A DNA stretch of 64,000 bases. Source: Bartonella florencae (GTDB taxonomy: Bacteria > Pseudomonadota > Alphaproteobacteria > Rhizobiales > Rhizobiaceae). The notes below the pieces were generated by a model that worked only from the letters and a program-made list of their open reading frames with translations, was not told the DNA's origin and did no database searches. The DNA lies in NCBI RefSeq assembly GCF_000312525.1, contig NZ_HE997451.1:531008-595007 (forward strand), read 5' to 3'. Positions 48,871 to 58,883 of the stretch are shown piece after piece. Position numbers and translations under genes: made by a program. The number at the start of each line of letters is the position of its first letter. Position 1 is the stretch's first letter.

Positions 48871-50004
48871 TTAAACCCATTCATAGCTTTGAAGATAAAA
48901 ATCTCTTATTTTCTCGATAATCATGTCCTGCTCATTTTGTGTCAAATAAGGATGCATTGGCAAACTTAAAACATGATCACCTAAAGACCGCGAGACAGAA
49001 AGAGAACCTTTTACATAAGGAAAATGTTCATAAGCAGGCTGTTGATGCAATGGAGTTTTGTAATAAATCATTGTAGGAATAGAATTTTTCTGTAAATAGT
49101 CTTTTAATTTGTCACGATCTTTCACTTTAAGCGTATATTGTGCATAAGCACAACGAACATTCTCTCCCACTTCTGGAACTGCGACAACATCTCGTAAATG
49201 GTTGGAATAATATTGAGCAATCTTCACCCGTTTTTCCATCTCTTCTTCAAAGATAACAAGCTTTTCTAACAAAATTGCAGCTTGAATAGTATCTAAACGT
49301 GAATTCATACCAATACGCACATTATCATATTGCGTTTCGCCTTTACCATGAAAGAGGATTGAACGTAAAAGTTCTGCCAAATGATCATCATTGGTCATCA
49401 TAGCGCCTCCATCACCATAACAACCTAATGGTTTTGCAGGATAAAAACTTGTCGCAGCCACATCGCCAAAAGCGCCGCACATAGTATTACCGCTTCTTCC
49501 CCCCATCGATTGAGCTGCATCTTCAATAACAAAAAGATTTTCCTTTGCCGCCACATGAGCAATTTTTGCGTAATCAGCAGGAAGTCCAAACAAATCAACA
49601 GCAATAATTGCCTTTGGTTTAAGGCGTCCCTCTTGTTTAATCATTTCGATTGCTTCACAAAGTTTTTCAACATCGATATTGAATGTATCAGGCAAAACAT
49701 CTACAAAAACAGGTTCCGCTCCCACCAAAGCGACAACTTCAGCAGTTGCAGAAAACGTGAAGCTAGGACAAAAGACAGCATCCCCTAGACCAATATTTTT
49801 TGCCATGAGAGGCATCTTCAAAGCGTCCGTTCCATTAGCACAAGCAACCACATGCTTAACGCCAAGATATTCTGCTAAGCGCTCTTCAAATTCTGTTACT
49901 TTTGGTCCCAAAATATACTGACCACTCGCGACCACATGCGCAATTGCAGAATTAATTTTGTCTTCAATACGCGCACGCTGCGCCCCAAGGTCAATGAATT
50001 GCAT
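48871..50004 (-). CDS. DegT/DnrJ/EryC1 sugar aminotransferase (GnnB/WecE-like)
   Basis: 377 residues from the ATG at 50004, with GGAG five bases upstream; the frame is open to a GTG at 50025. PLP lysine lies in TSFYPAKPLGCYGDGGAM, with GTDALKM and EDAAQSMGG as cofactor-binding loops. It transfers an amino group from glutamate to a nucleotide-linked keto-sugar. The gene 49 bases upstream encodes a Gfo/Idh dehydrogenase, so the pair probably oxidises then aminates a sugar. UDP-GlcNAc to UDP-GlcNAc3N (GnnA/GnnB) is an attractive possibility given the diaminoglucose lipid A known from Bartonella henselae. Confidence 0.88.
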   Translation of the reverse strand: MQFIDLGAQRARIEDKINSAIAHVVASGQYILGPKVTEFEERLAEYLGVKHVVACANGTDALKMPLMAKNIGLGDAVFCPSFTFSATAEVVALVGAEPVFVDVLPDTFNIDVEKLCEAIEMIKQEGRLKPKAIIAVDLFGLPADYAKIAHVAAKENLFVIEDAAQSMGGRSGNTMCGAFGDVAATSFYPAKPLGCYGDGGAMMTNDDHLAELLRSILFHGKGETQYDNVRIGMNSRLDTIQAAILLEKLVIFEEEMEKRVKIAQYYSNHLRDVVAVPEVGENVRCAYAQYTLKVKDRDKLKDYLQKNSIPTMIYYKTPLHQQPAYEHFPYVKGSLSVSRSLGDHVLSLPMHPYLTQNEQDMIIEKIRDFYLQSYEWV

Positions 50005-50053
50005 ACTAACTCCATTGGTCATCACAATAATGTAAAAGTGCTTCCTATCTCTT

Positions 50054-51010
50054 TTATTTTTGATAATCGAGATGAGCAGCAGTTAAAATCCGTAAAACAG
50101 CAACCGCATCATCACCACTTGTACGAGGTAATTGACGTGTTTTAATACAATGAAAGAAATGCTGTAATTCACAAGTAAGCGGCAAATCCTCACACACATC
50201 AATGTAATCTGGCGCATCAGTACTAAAAGCCCACCGTTGTTTCTTCTTCCAAACAGCAAAACGGTGCACCGCCAATTTACGGTTCCATGGCTCCATATCA
50301 TCAAAAACCAGCATAGCTTTTGTTCCAACAACCGTTAAACGCCTTTCACGATAAGGACATAAGCGCGAAGTAAAAAGATGGCTACGAATACCATTGGGAA
50401 AAGTCATATGAATATGGGCAAAATCAGAACACTGATCAATGACAGCAGCCCCATCACCCCGAATCTCAGAAGGTTCACATCCTGTCAAAGCCAAAATCAT
50501 TGAGAGATCATGAGGCGCGAGATCCCATAAAGCATCGCTTTGTGTATGAAATTTTCCAAAACCTAACCGATGAGAATAAATATAGCGCACCTCCCCCAAT
50601 TCTCCCTGTTCCACCAATTCGCACATTTTTTCAAAAGCAGGATGAAAGCGTAAAATATGCCCTACCATTAAAATCCGTTCACATTGGCGAGCAACTTGCA
50701 CTTGCTGTTCAGCATCCGCAACATTCAAAGCGATTGGTTTTTCAACCAATACATCTTTACCATTTTTGACGGCACGCAAAACATTTTCTGTATGAAATTG
50801 TGGAGGCAAAGCCACCACTAGCGCATCAATATCATTACGCGTAAAAAGATCATCAAGCGTAATAACATCAACGCTGTACATATTTGCAAAACTTACAGCA
50901 CGAGAACTATCAATATCAGAAACTGCTGCTAAAGCCCCGAGACTTTGAAGTGTTCGTATATGATTCTCACCCCAATGACCGCATCCTAAAACCGCTACAC
51001 GTGGCACCAT
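50054..51010 (-). CDS. Gfo/Idh/MocA-family sugar dehydrogenase (GnnA-like)
   Basis: 318 residues. The NAD(P)-binding start is VAVLGCGHWGENHIRTL, followed by VALPPQFHTENVLRAVKNGKDVLVEKPIALN, the EKP catalytic lysine motif split around residue 92. It oxidises a hydroxyl of a nucleotide sugar to a ketone. It leads the aminotransferase gene on the same strand and probably feeds it. AAGG stands seven bases before the ATG. The specific sugar is inferred from the pairing. Confidence 0.87.
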   Translation of the reverse strand: MVPRVAVLGCGHWGENHIRTLQSLGALAAVSDIDSSRAVSFANMYSVDVITLDDLFTRNDIDALVVALPPQFHTENVLRAVKNGKDVLVEKPIALNVADAEQQVQVARQCERILMVGHILRFHPAFEKMCELVEQGELGEVRYIYSHRLGFGKFHTQSDALWDLAPHDLSMILALTGCEPSEIRGDGAAVIDQCSDFAHIHMTFPNGIRSHLFTSRLCPYRERRLTVVGTKAMLVFDDMEPWNRKLAVHRFAVWKKKQRWAFSTDAPDYIDVCEDLPLTCELQHFFHCIKTRQLPRTSGDDAVAVLRILTAAHLDYQK

Positions 51011-51110
51011 TTTTATGCCTTACCCCATCTCATCATATGAAAATTATATTTTCTTATACTTCATATCGAGGATAAAATAGAATGACAAGCAAAAAGCTTA
51101 AAAACGATGC

Positions 51111-51139
51111 TTGACATCTTACTATTCTACCTCTTATAT
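51111..51139 (+). promoter_or_regulatory. Sigma-70 promoter of the tRNA gene
   Basis: TTGACA at 51111-51116, a 17-base spacer, then TTATAT at 51134-51139. This is 42 bases before the mature tRNA 5' end, with start near 51147. Confidence 0.75.
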
Positions 51140-51181
51140 CCGCAGAAGGTGAGATAAATCGCAATCTTATTTATCAAATTC

Positions 51182-51255
51182 GGCGGAGTAGCTCAGTAGG
51201 TTAGAGCAGAGGAATCATAATCCTTGTGTCGGGGGTTCAAATCCCTCCTCCGCTA
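51182..51255 (+). tRNA. tRNA with CAT anticodon, probably elongator Met
   Basis: A complete cloverleaf: acceptor GGCGGAG with CTCCGCT (one G-U), D arm GCTC/GAGC, anticodon stem GAGGA/TCCTT around loop ATCATAA, T arm GGGGG-TTCAAAT-CCCTC, discriminator A. The anticodon is CAT. The G-U first pair and absence of GGG/CCC in the anticodon stem argue against initiator tRNA. It could be tRNA-Ile2 whose C34 becomes lysidine, though the acceptor resembles rhizobial elongator Met. The 3' CCA is not encoded (CCG follows), so CCA must be added. Confidence 0.93.
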
Positions 51256-51918
51256 CCGTCTTTCTCAAAGTTCTGCCATATTTTTCAAGATAATTGTAAC
51301 TTGTCGGCAGGTTTTATATATTTTAACATTAAGTTTTATATTAATTCCTTTCAAAGGATGCACCAAGCTCTTTTTAAAAAACCTCAAAGCCTTCTCTCAT
51401 TTTTGCTTTCAAAGACTCGTTTGATACATAGTTTACCCAATCAAAAATGTAGATAAGAACAATGAGTCATCACAGATTCCACCTTAATCACATCTTTTCT
51501 CACCCAGTATAAAACATAAAGTCAAACTACACACAAAAAATTATTCTTTATTGACTTTAAAACGATAGAAGCTCTTCCCTTTTTAGAAAATATACAACTT
51601 TTAAAATACTGCTCTTTTCTATTTCTTTAAGCATAAACCAAATATTGATATCAAAGTATATCTTGCTATCAATAAAAATATCATCACTTTATAATATTTC
51701 ACTAAAAATGAAAAACTTATTTTTAAATTATAATAAAAATACATTATTTGCTAAATTAAATATTGCGTATTTAACTATAAATTCAACTTTAATTTTGACA
51801 AAAAAAGCAAAATAAACTATCAAATTTATGCATTATTAAAATCAATATATATATATTCTATTCTTCTTTTGAAGACTGCGGGGAAGTGAATATTAGGGGC
51901 ATTAAAAGGAGAGTATTC
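51256..51918. other. AT-rich region before the autotransporter
   Basis: About 660 bases, extremely AT-rich near 51640-51860. No gene was recognised. AAAGGAGAG at 51905-51912 is the ribosome binding site for the GTG at 51919. Confidence 0.5.
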
Positions 51919-54900
51919 GTGTATAAAAAATCCCTTCTGTCATCTATGGCAACAGCAGCAATTATACTGTTTAATGTTCAATTGAGTGCACATGCTAAGT
52001 CTCTTAAAGTTTTTGATGGAAAAACCGTAACAATACATGGAAATACCTATGATGCACTTCATGCAAAAAATGGCAGTAAAATCATCGGTAAGCATTTAAC
52101 AGTAACACACTCAAACGATGCATACGCTATAATAGCTGAAGGCTCTAACACTGCAATTGAATTGCTGGATGGCACAACAATTAAAGGAACTGCTTCTGAC
52201 ATTTTATTTGGTCTTGAAGCAAAAGAGGGTGCTACACTGAAAATGATCGGGGGGACTGTTACAGTTTCTCGCATAGGCGCTAACTTCTCGAACAGCAAGA
52301 GTGATAAAAACGAGCTAAGAAATGTGAAAATATCAAGCAGTAAAAATAAAAAAACTCTTATTACAGGAATAGCTACTGACAAAGAAAGTAACGTCACTTT
52401 AGAAAATGTAACCGTTACACAAGCAAAACACGGCATAGTTGCATATAATCAATCTCAAATAATGATCTCTGGAGGATCATTTGAGGGAAAAGACGTAGGG
52501 ATATATGCTGAAAACGGCAGCAAAATTACTTTAATCAACAGTAAAGAAAGCGCTCCCCAAATTACATCATCATCAAATGGCAAAGGAATCTATGCAAATG
52601 GTTTACATTCTACCATCACAATGACGGGGGGAAAAGTATCCGGAGAAGAAGCATTACTTGCAGAAAACGGTGGATACATTAAGGTCACGGATGTTTCTCT
52701 AACAACAAATGGCCATGGGGTCGGTGCAGCAGCCGTTATCTCTGATAGTATGATTGAATTGTATGGAAACACAACGATTAAAAATACTGAAGTTGGGCTT
52801 ATAGCAATTAATGGTGGCAGAATTAAAATGGTTGGAGGAACCATTATGGCTTCCGCAACTGGCGTTGGCTTTGTGAATAGTAAAAGCGATGAAAATAAGC
52901 TGGAAAATGTAACAATATCGACCGGTAAAGAGAAAAATTCAGGCAAAGGGATATTTCTAGAAAAAGAAAGTAGGATTACTTTAAAAAATGTAAAAGTGAC
53001 TCAAACAGGCAACAGCATAATTGCAAATAATCATTCTAAGATAACAGTCTCTGGAGGATCATTTGATTCAAGCTATGCAACAATATGTGCTCAAAATGGC
53101 AGTAGCATCATCTTAACCGATAATGCTCAAATTACATCCCATGATGAAGGAGGCCTCTATGCAGAAGGTGCTGGATCCAAGATCACAATGACAACAGGAA
53201 GCGTGACAGGAAAATCTACGGCCTTAGAAGCAGACAGAGGTGGCCATATTACGGTCACAAATGTTACTCTAAAAGCAACGAATGATGGCAGCGGTGTAGC
53301 TGCTGGTGCAGCTGCCTCTGGCTCTAACAGTGTGATTGAATTGCTTGGAAATACAACAATTAGTAATGTTAAAATCGGAATTGATGCGCAAAACGATAGC
53401 ACAATCAAAATGATCGGAGGAACCATTAAGAGTTCCGAAGCTGGCGTTCACCTTTTAAAAAATAAGAGCAATAACAAACTGAAAGATGTAACAATACTAA
53501 ATAGTAAGGACAATGCACTACTAATCAATGGAATAATTGCAAGAAGAAGTAAGATTACTTTAGAAGATGTAACGGTTAAGCAAACAAACAATAGCATAGT
53601 TTCAAATAATGATTCTCAAATAACCGTTTCTGGAGGATCATTTAGCGCAAAAGGTGCAGCAATATATGCCCTAAAAGGCAGCACTATTACTTTAACTGAC
53701 AATGCTCAAATTACATCATCTGATAACAGTGGGCTCTATGCAAAAGACTCAAAATCCACCATCACCATGATAGGAGGAACAGTCATTGCGAAAAAAGATG
53801 CATTTGTTGTAAGTAATAATGGACATATTGATGTGAGAGATGTTTCTGCAACAGCAGAAAACAGGGGGATAGCTTTTGAAAAATCTAACAACAATAAAAC
53901 AGCAGAAGTTAATTTGACCAATACAAAACTTCGTATCAAAAATGGTACTGGAATGAATGCAAATGAATCAACTGGTAAAGTGAATCTCAGAAATTCAGAA
54001 ATCCATGCTGATGTTTTATTGATAACCAAAGCTTCAGCTAAAAAAAATAATTCTGCCTTTACACTCAATGCCGATCATTCTGTTTTAAAGGGTAGAGTAG
54101 ACTTTGAAAAAAATTTCAAAACAGTTTTTGATCTGCAAAACAATACAAAATGGACATTGAAAACCAGTACACAAGAAAAAGATGCTGATGGCAAGCTGCT
54201 CGATATTGCTCAAAGAGCACGTTCTGATGTTTCTGTTCTTAATCTCAATAACAGCTCTATTGTTTTTGCAGAACCAATAGAAGGACATTACCACACATTG
54301 CATATAGGTTCTGGAAAACCAGTTACCAAAGCGGTCTATAATGCAACAGGCAATGCACAGATTTCTTTCAATACTTTGTGGAATGATAGCAAGCCAATAA
54401 CAGAGCAAAAAACCGATCGTCTTCTGATTCATGGTGATGTTTCAGGCACTACATTGGTTTATGTCACTGGACATTTAAAAAAGAACAATATTGAAGCAAA
54501 TACTTCTACTCCTAGCAATATGCACGATTTTTCACTGATTCAAGTTTTTGGAAAAGCAAATCTGAACTCTTTTAAACTGGCAAATGGCTATATCACAATA
54601 AATGGTTCACCTTATAAATATATACTGAAAGCTTATGAAACAATGTCAAACCATAGTAAAAACAATGGTAAACAAAATCTTTCAGGAGAAAATAAAAAGT
54701 TTTGGGATTTTCGCTTACAGCCAGTACTTCTTGATAATAACTCAAAAGTAAAAACTGTCGTGCCATAAATACAAAGTATTTGGTTATGCCAAATGCTCTC
54801 TTTTATAGTGGATTGACCGATATGTCTGAGCAAAGCGCATTGTTAGCTAATCTCAGAACATCTGTGTTGAGAAAACAACAAGGAAAACAGAACAGCTTCT

Positions 54901-55712
54901 TCTTATACACCTATGGAAGCACAGGAACATTATCATCTGCGCGGGGACCTCTTAAATATGGGTATGGAGCTGATCTTCGCTACGCTGCTCTTCAAGGAGG
55001 TGTCAACTTCACCGCGATAGAAGGACACAATACCACAACACATTTCGGTCTTGTAGGAACCTACGGACAGCTCTCTTTCACTCCAAAGGATATGAAAGAC
55101 GCAGCCAAGAGCACCATTGATAAGTGGTCACTCACAGCCTATGGCACCCTACAACATGACAATGGTTTCTATCTTGATACACTGTTATCCTATGGCATCC
55201 TAAAAGGAGAAATCGCCAATGCTCTCATTGGCAAAACCGCAAAATTGAAAAATGCCAAGATATTCACAATCTCCACAACTGTTGGCAAACAATTTGCCAC
55301 CGGAATGGAAGGCATAATATTCGAACCTCAAGCACAATTTGCCTATCAACATTTGATGTTTGATACAATTTCAGATGCCGATCACTTTACCATTGACATG
55401 TAAAATCCTCATCAATGGATGATCCGTATTGGCGGACGTTTGACCAAAACCATTGCCACTGAAAACAATCATCCTATGTCTTTCTATGGAAAAGTCAACT
55501 TGATCAAAACTTTTGGTGATGATGGGAGCATTCATATTGGAAGAGATTTTGACCTTAATCCTATGGGACCTGCAATTGAAGGCGGTGTTGGCATCAATGC
55601 ACAATTGTCCACGAACCTCTCCCTTCATGGTGATGTCAGTTATCAACAAAAACTTCAGAAAACGGGGATAAGTGGTGCAAGTTTTTCAGGCGGGCTACGC
55701 TATCAGTTTTGA
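51919..55712 (+). pseudogene. Type V autotransporter adhesin, disrupted
   Basis: From GTG 51919: a signal peptide (KKSLLSSMATAAIILFNVQLSAHA), a long beta-helix passenger of three repeats, then a linker ending FWDFRLQPVLLDN. After VVP a TAA stops the frame at 54766-54768. The beta-barrel continues in another frame from about 54762: YLVMPNALFYSGLTDM, TTTHFGLVGTYGQLSF, and so on. A second TAA at 55401-55403 interrupts it in frame (TIDM-stop-NPHQWMIRIGG) before the last strands and the terminal SGGLRYQF. So at least three lesions: CAA to TAA, a one-base loss just after, and a nonsense codon in the barrel. No surface-exposed product is expected. The intact form would be about 1,260 residues, like other Bartonella autotransporters. 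Confidence 0.85.
52155..53930 (+). repeat. Three imperfect ~590-bp tandem repeats in the passenger
   Basis: Units begin with ATTGAATTG at 52155, 52753 and 53335, each continuing with a GGAAACACAACAATT-like stretch. Each unit of roughly 195 residues contains, in order, KMIGGT, ISGGSF or VSGGSF, a DNAQITS-like strand, ITMTGG-like and ITVTNVT-like motifs. The periods are 598 and 582 bases. Confidence 0.75.
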
Positions 55713-55759
55713 GGCAAAACTTTAACAACAGATGTATTGTTATTCTGTATACTTCATTA

Positions 55760-55788
55760 AAAAAGGCAGCACAACGTGTTGCCTTTTT
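55760..55788 (+). terminator. Intrinsic terminator after the autotransporter
   Basis: AAAAAGGCAGCAC at 55760-55772, loop AAC, GTGTTGCCTTTTT at 55776-55788 (one G-U pair). Strong hairpin with T-run 47 bases after the last stop. Confidence 0.87.
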
Positions 55789-56301
55789 GGCTTATGATAA
55801 GCCTGTTTTTTTAAGCGCTTTTAAAAATAGAAAACAACAAAATATTTGAAAACTCTCATTGACCATTGAAATTTTTTTTACAAAAAATTCTTCTTTTATA
55901 AAAAATAAAGCTGAGCATATTTTCAATGAATAATGCCTAAAACTGTAAAAAGAGAACAACTAACAATAAGACACATTGTAAAATAGTGAAAATCTTTTCC
56001 AGAAAATACTGCCATTATTCTCTTCTGTTATTTTAATGCTCAAAATCCCAAAACAAAAATCCTGAACATAAAATGATAAGCAAAAAACAGTAGAATAATA
56101 TCAGACAAAGAATGCATGCTATAAGTCAGTTATATATTTCACAACAGAAGTTCTTATAGGATTTTAAATATTATAACTTTAAAACTGCTCAGTAAATTCA
56201 TAGTAAAAAATCCTATTGTCTCACTCCCCTTTTACCAATATCGCCAAATATTTCCAGAAGTTTCAAAACAAAAAATTGTGTTTTTTCTTTTGGAAAATGG
56301 A
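55789..56301. other. Spacer between autotransporter and ABC operon ends
   Basis: About 510 AT-rich bases where the two units converge. No gene and no clear terminator for the ABC operon was recognised. Confidence 0.45.
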
Positions 56302-57084
56302 TCACACCCTTTGTTCTCTATGGACAATAGGCTCAATACTGGCTTCAAAAAACTCCCTTGTATAGTCATGTTGTGCATGTAAATTACGCAGCTCATCATT
56401 GCTAAGCTCTTCAAGAATAATCCCTTTATGCATAATTCCCACCCGTTCACAGATATGAGCAACAACAGCAAGATCGTGCGAAACCATCAAATAGGTAAGC
56501 TTTTTTTCTTCTCGCAAAGATTTTAACAAATTTAAAATTTCCGCCTGGACTGACACATCCAATGCCGATGTTGGTTCATCAAGCAGCAAAACCTCTGGCT
56601 CAATAATTAAAGCACGTGCAAGAGCAATACGCTGGCGTTGCCCTCCAGATAACTCATGGGGATAACGATAAAGAAATGAAGAATTTAAGCCAACGGAATC
56701 TAAAGCATCCTCTACCCTTTCTTTTTGATTATCCATTCCATGGATTTTGAGAGATTCAGAAAGAACAGTATGGACCATTTTTCTTGGATGAAGGGATGCA
56801 TAAGGATCTTGAAAAACCATTTGAATACGGCGTAGAAAATTCTTATCTCTTTTTTTTGCGACCTCTTCTCCATCAAAAATAAAACGCCCACTATAATCTG
56901 GAATAAGCCCAACCAGTGTATTCAAAATAGTCGATTTTCCACATCCTGATTCACCAATCAAACCGTAAGCTTCACCACGCTTAATATGAAAGTTGACATT
57001 TTTAACAACCGTTACTGCCTTGTGCCTATGCCCAAACGTTACAGATAAATTAGAAACATCAATAATATTCTCACAATTTGCCAT
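56302..57084 (-). CDS. Peptide ABC transporter ATP-binding protein (DppF/OppF type)
   Basis: 260 residues from the ATG at 57084, five bases after GAGGAGG; the open frame reaches 57177 inside the upstream gene. Walker A GESGCGKS, signature LSGGQRQRIALARAL, Walker [14 protein letters not shown]-loop MVSHDLAVV. It is the second ATPase of a Dpp/Opp importer. It overlaps the preceding ATPase gene by 14 bases. It lacks most of the C-terminal oligopeptide extension of E. coli DppF. Confidence 0.92.
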   Translation of the reverse strand: MANCENIIDVSNLSVTFGHRHKAVTVVKNVNFHIKRGEAYGLIGESGCGKSTILNTLVGLIPDYSGRFIFDGEEVAKKRDKNFLRRIQMVFQDPYASLHPRKMVHTVLSESLKIHGMDNQKERVEDALDSVGLNSSFLYRYPHELSGGQRQRIALARALIIEPEVLLLDEPTSALDVSVQAEILNLLKSLREEKKLTYLMVSHDLAVVAHICERVGIMHKGIILEELSNDELRNLHAQHDYTREFFEASIEPIVHREQRV

Positions 57085-57955
57085 GAGGAACCTCCTCAAC
57101 ACCATTAACAATCGTAGGATTATGCAACCAATCAGGATCGCGTTCAGGAACTGCCAAAACATCAACAGGATTATCAAGCCGTGGCAAACTCGCTAACAGA
57201 GCTTTAGTATAAGGATGACACGCGCGCGATAAATCAGATGCAGGCAATTCTTCTAACACACGACCTGCATACATAACCAAAACACGATCACAAAAATCAG
57301 CAATCATATTTAAATCATGACTAATGAAAATCAGTCCGGTTCCAGATTTGGTAACAAGCTCATCCAACACTGATAAAACCTGACGTCTTACTGTGATATC
57401 AAGTGCAGAAGTTGGTTCGTCAGCAATAATTAAATCAGGTTTTGGAATAAGCATCATCGCAATCATCACACGCTGTCCCATACCACCTGATATTTCATGA
57501 GGAAAGAGGCGCATCACATGCTCTGGATCACGAATATGAACAGATTCCAACATAGAAATTGTCCGCTCCCGTGCATCAGCTTTTGAAACACGGTAATGGA
57601 TACGATAAGCTTCCATAATCTGTTCCCCAATCCGTATGAGTGGATTAAGTGAATATTTAGGATCCTGTAAAATCATTGAAATACGTTTACCTCGAATAGT
57701 TCGCATTTGAGGTTCACTTGCATGCAATAAATCGATATTATCAAAGCGCATTTTTTTAGCTTTAACAATAGCCACTTTGGGGCTCAATTTGAGTATTGCG
57801 CGCCCAGTCATCGATTTTCCAGAGCCAGATTCGCCAACAATTCCAATTTTTTCGTTTCCCACAGAAAAGCTAACACCGCGGACAACTTCTGCAATGCCAT
57901 GCCTTGTAGGAAAAGCAATACGTAAATCTTCTATCTCTAATAATTTTTTATCCAT
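57071..57955 (-). CDS. Peptide ABC transporter ATP-binding protein (DppD/OppD type)
   Basis: 294 residues from ATG 57955, which lies inside the last codons of the permease gene (overlap of 8 bases). Walker A GESGSGKS, signature [15 protein letters not shown], Walker [14 protein letters not shown]-loop FISHDLNMI. The C-terminal oligopeptide motif ([17 protein letters not shown]) is present. It pairs with the DppF-type ATPase to power the importer. The signature has GMGQR in place of the usual GMRQR. Confidence 0.92.
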   Translation of the reverse strand: MDKKLLEIEDLRIAFPTRHGIAEVVRGVSFSVGNEKIGIVGESGSGKSMTGRAILKLSPKVAIVKAKKMRFDNIDLLHASEPQMRTIRGKRISMILQDPKYSLNPLIRIGEQIMEAYRIHYRVSKADARERTISMLESVHIRDPEHVMRLFPHEISGGMGQRVMIAMMLIPKPDLIIADEPTSALDITVRRQVLSVLDELVTKSGTGLIFISHDLNMIADFCDRVLVMYAGRVLEELPASDLSRACHPYTKALLASLPRLDNPVDVLAVPERDPDWLHNPTIVNGVEEVPHGKL

Positions 57956-58883
57956 TGCGCGGATCCAATATATCACGAAGCCCATCACCTAAAAGATTAA
58001 AGGCAAGACTTGCTAGCAATATTGCACAACCTGGTATCGCTGCTAACCACCAATTTGTCATCATAAATTCACGACCGGATGAAAGCATTGCCCCCCATTC
58101 AGGACTTGGGAGTTGAGCTCCCAAACCTAAAAAACCAAGACCAGCAGCCGTTAAAATAATTCCAGACATATCTAATGTTAACCGTACGACCACTGAAGGA
58201 ATACACATAGGTGCAACATGAAACAAAATAATCCGCAAAGAAGATGCCCCTTGTAAACGAACGGCAGAGACATAATCAGATGAACGTATTGTCAAAGTTT
58301 CAGCACGTGCTAAACGTGCTATTGGTGGCCATGCTGCAATTGAAATAGCAATCGATGCATTTTCAATACCTGGTCCCAAAGCCGCTGAAAAAGCAAGAGC
58401 TAAAATCAACGCTGGAAAAGCGAGAAAAATATCAACAATACGCATAAGAGCAGTATCAACCCATCCCCCTATATATCCAGAGACAGTGCCAACAATGAGT
58501 CCTATTGGTCCTACAATAATTGTTGTGAGAAAAACAACATAAAGTGTAATACGCGCACCAAAAATGATACGACTAAAAATATCACGTCCCAATTCATCTG
58601 TCCCGAAATAATGCGCCAGAGAGGGTGGCTGCAATCGATGCGCAAGATTATTGCTAACAAAATCATCGGTAGCAATCCAAGGAGCAAAAATTGCACATAA
58701 GACAATAAGAAAAATAATAATCAGACCGAGTACAGCTGAAAAATTACCCGAAAACTTGATCAATGCATGATAAATTCTCTGTACGCTTGCCTGAAATGCT
58801 GACCTTGGAACAGCTGCATTTAACCAACGCCCCAAAGAAAATGACGACTGCGATTTATGATGATGAATTGTTGTCATATTCAA
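57948..58883 (-). CDS. Peptide ABC transporter permease (DppC type)
   Basis: 311 residues with six membrane helices and a long cytoplasmic N-terminus. DppC marks: the FGTDELGRDIFSRIIFGARITL segment, and the EAA loop RLARAETLTIRSSDYVSAVRLQGASSLRIILFHV (residues around 210-245). It forms the membrane channel with the DppB-type subunit. ATGA overlap with the upstream permease. Confidence 0.93.
   Translation of the reverse strand: MNMTTIHHHKSQSSFSLGRWLNAAVPRSAFQASVQRIYHALIKFSGNFSAVLGLIIIFLIVLCAIFAPWIATDDFVSNNLAHRLQPPSLAHYFGTDELGRDIFSRIIFGARITLYVVFLTTIIVGPIGLIVGTVSGYIGGWVDTALMRIVDIFLAFPALILALAFSAALGPGIENASIAISIAAWPPIARLARAETLTIRSSDYVSAVRLQGASSLRIILFHVAPMCIPSVVVRLTLDMSGIILTAAGLGFLGLGAQLPSPEWGAMLSSGREFMMTNWWLAAIPGCAILLASLAFNLLGDGLRDILDPRNG

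Noticed and set aside
51182-51255. Integration site for a mobile element at the tRNA
   Set aside because: No integrase gene and no direct repeat of the tRNA 3' end was noticed in the following kilobases.
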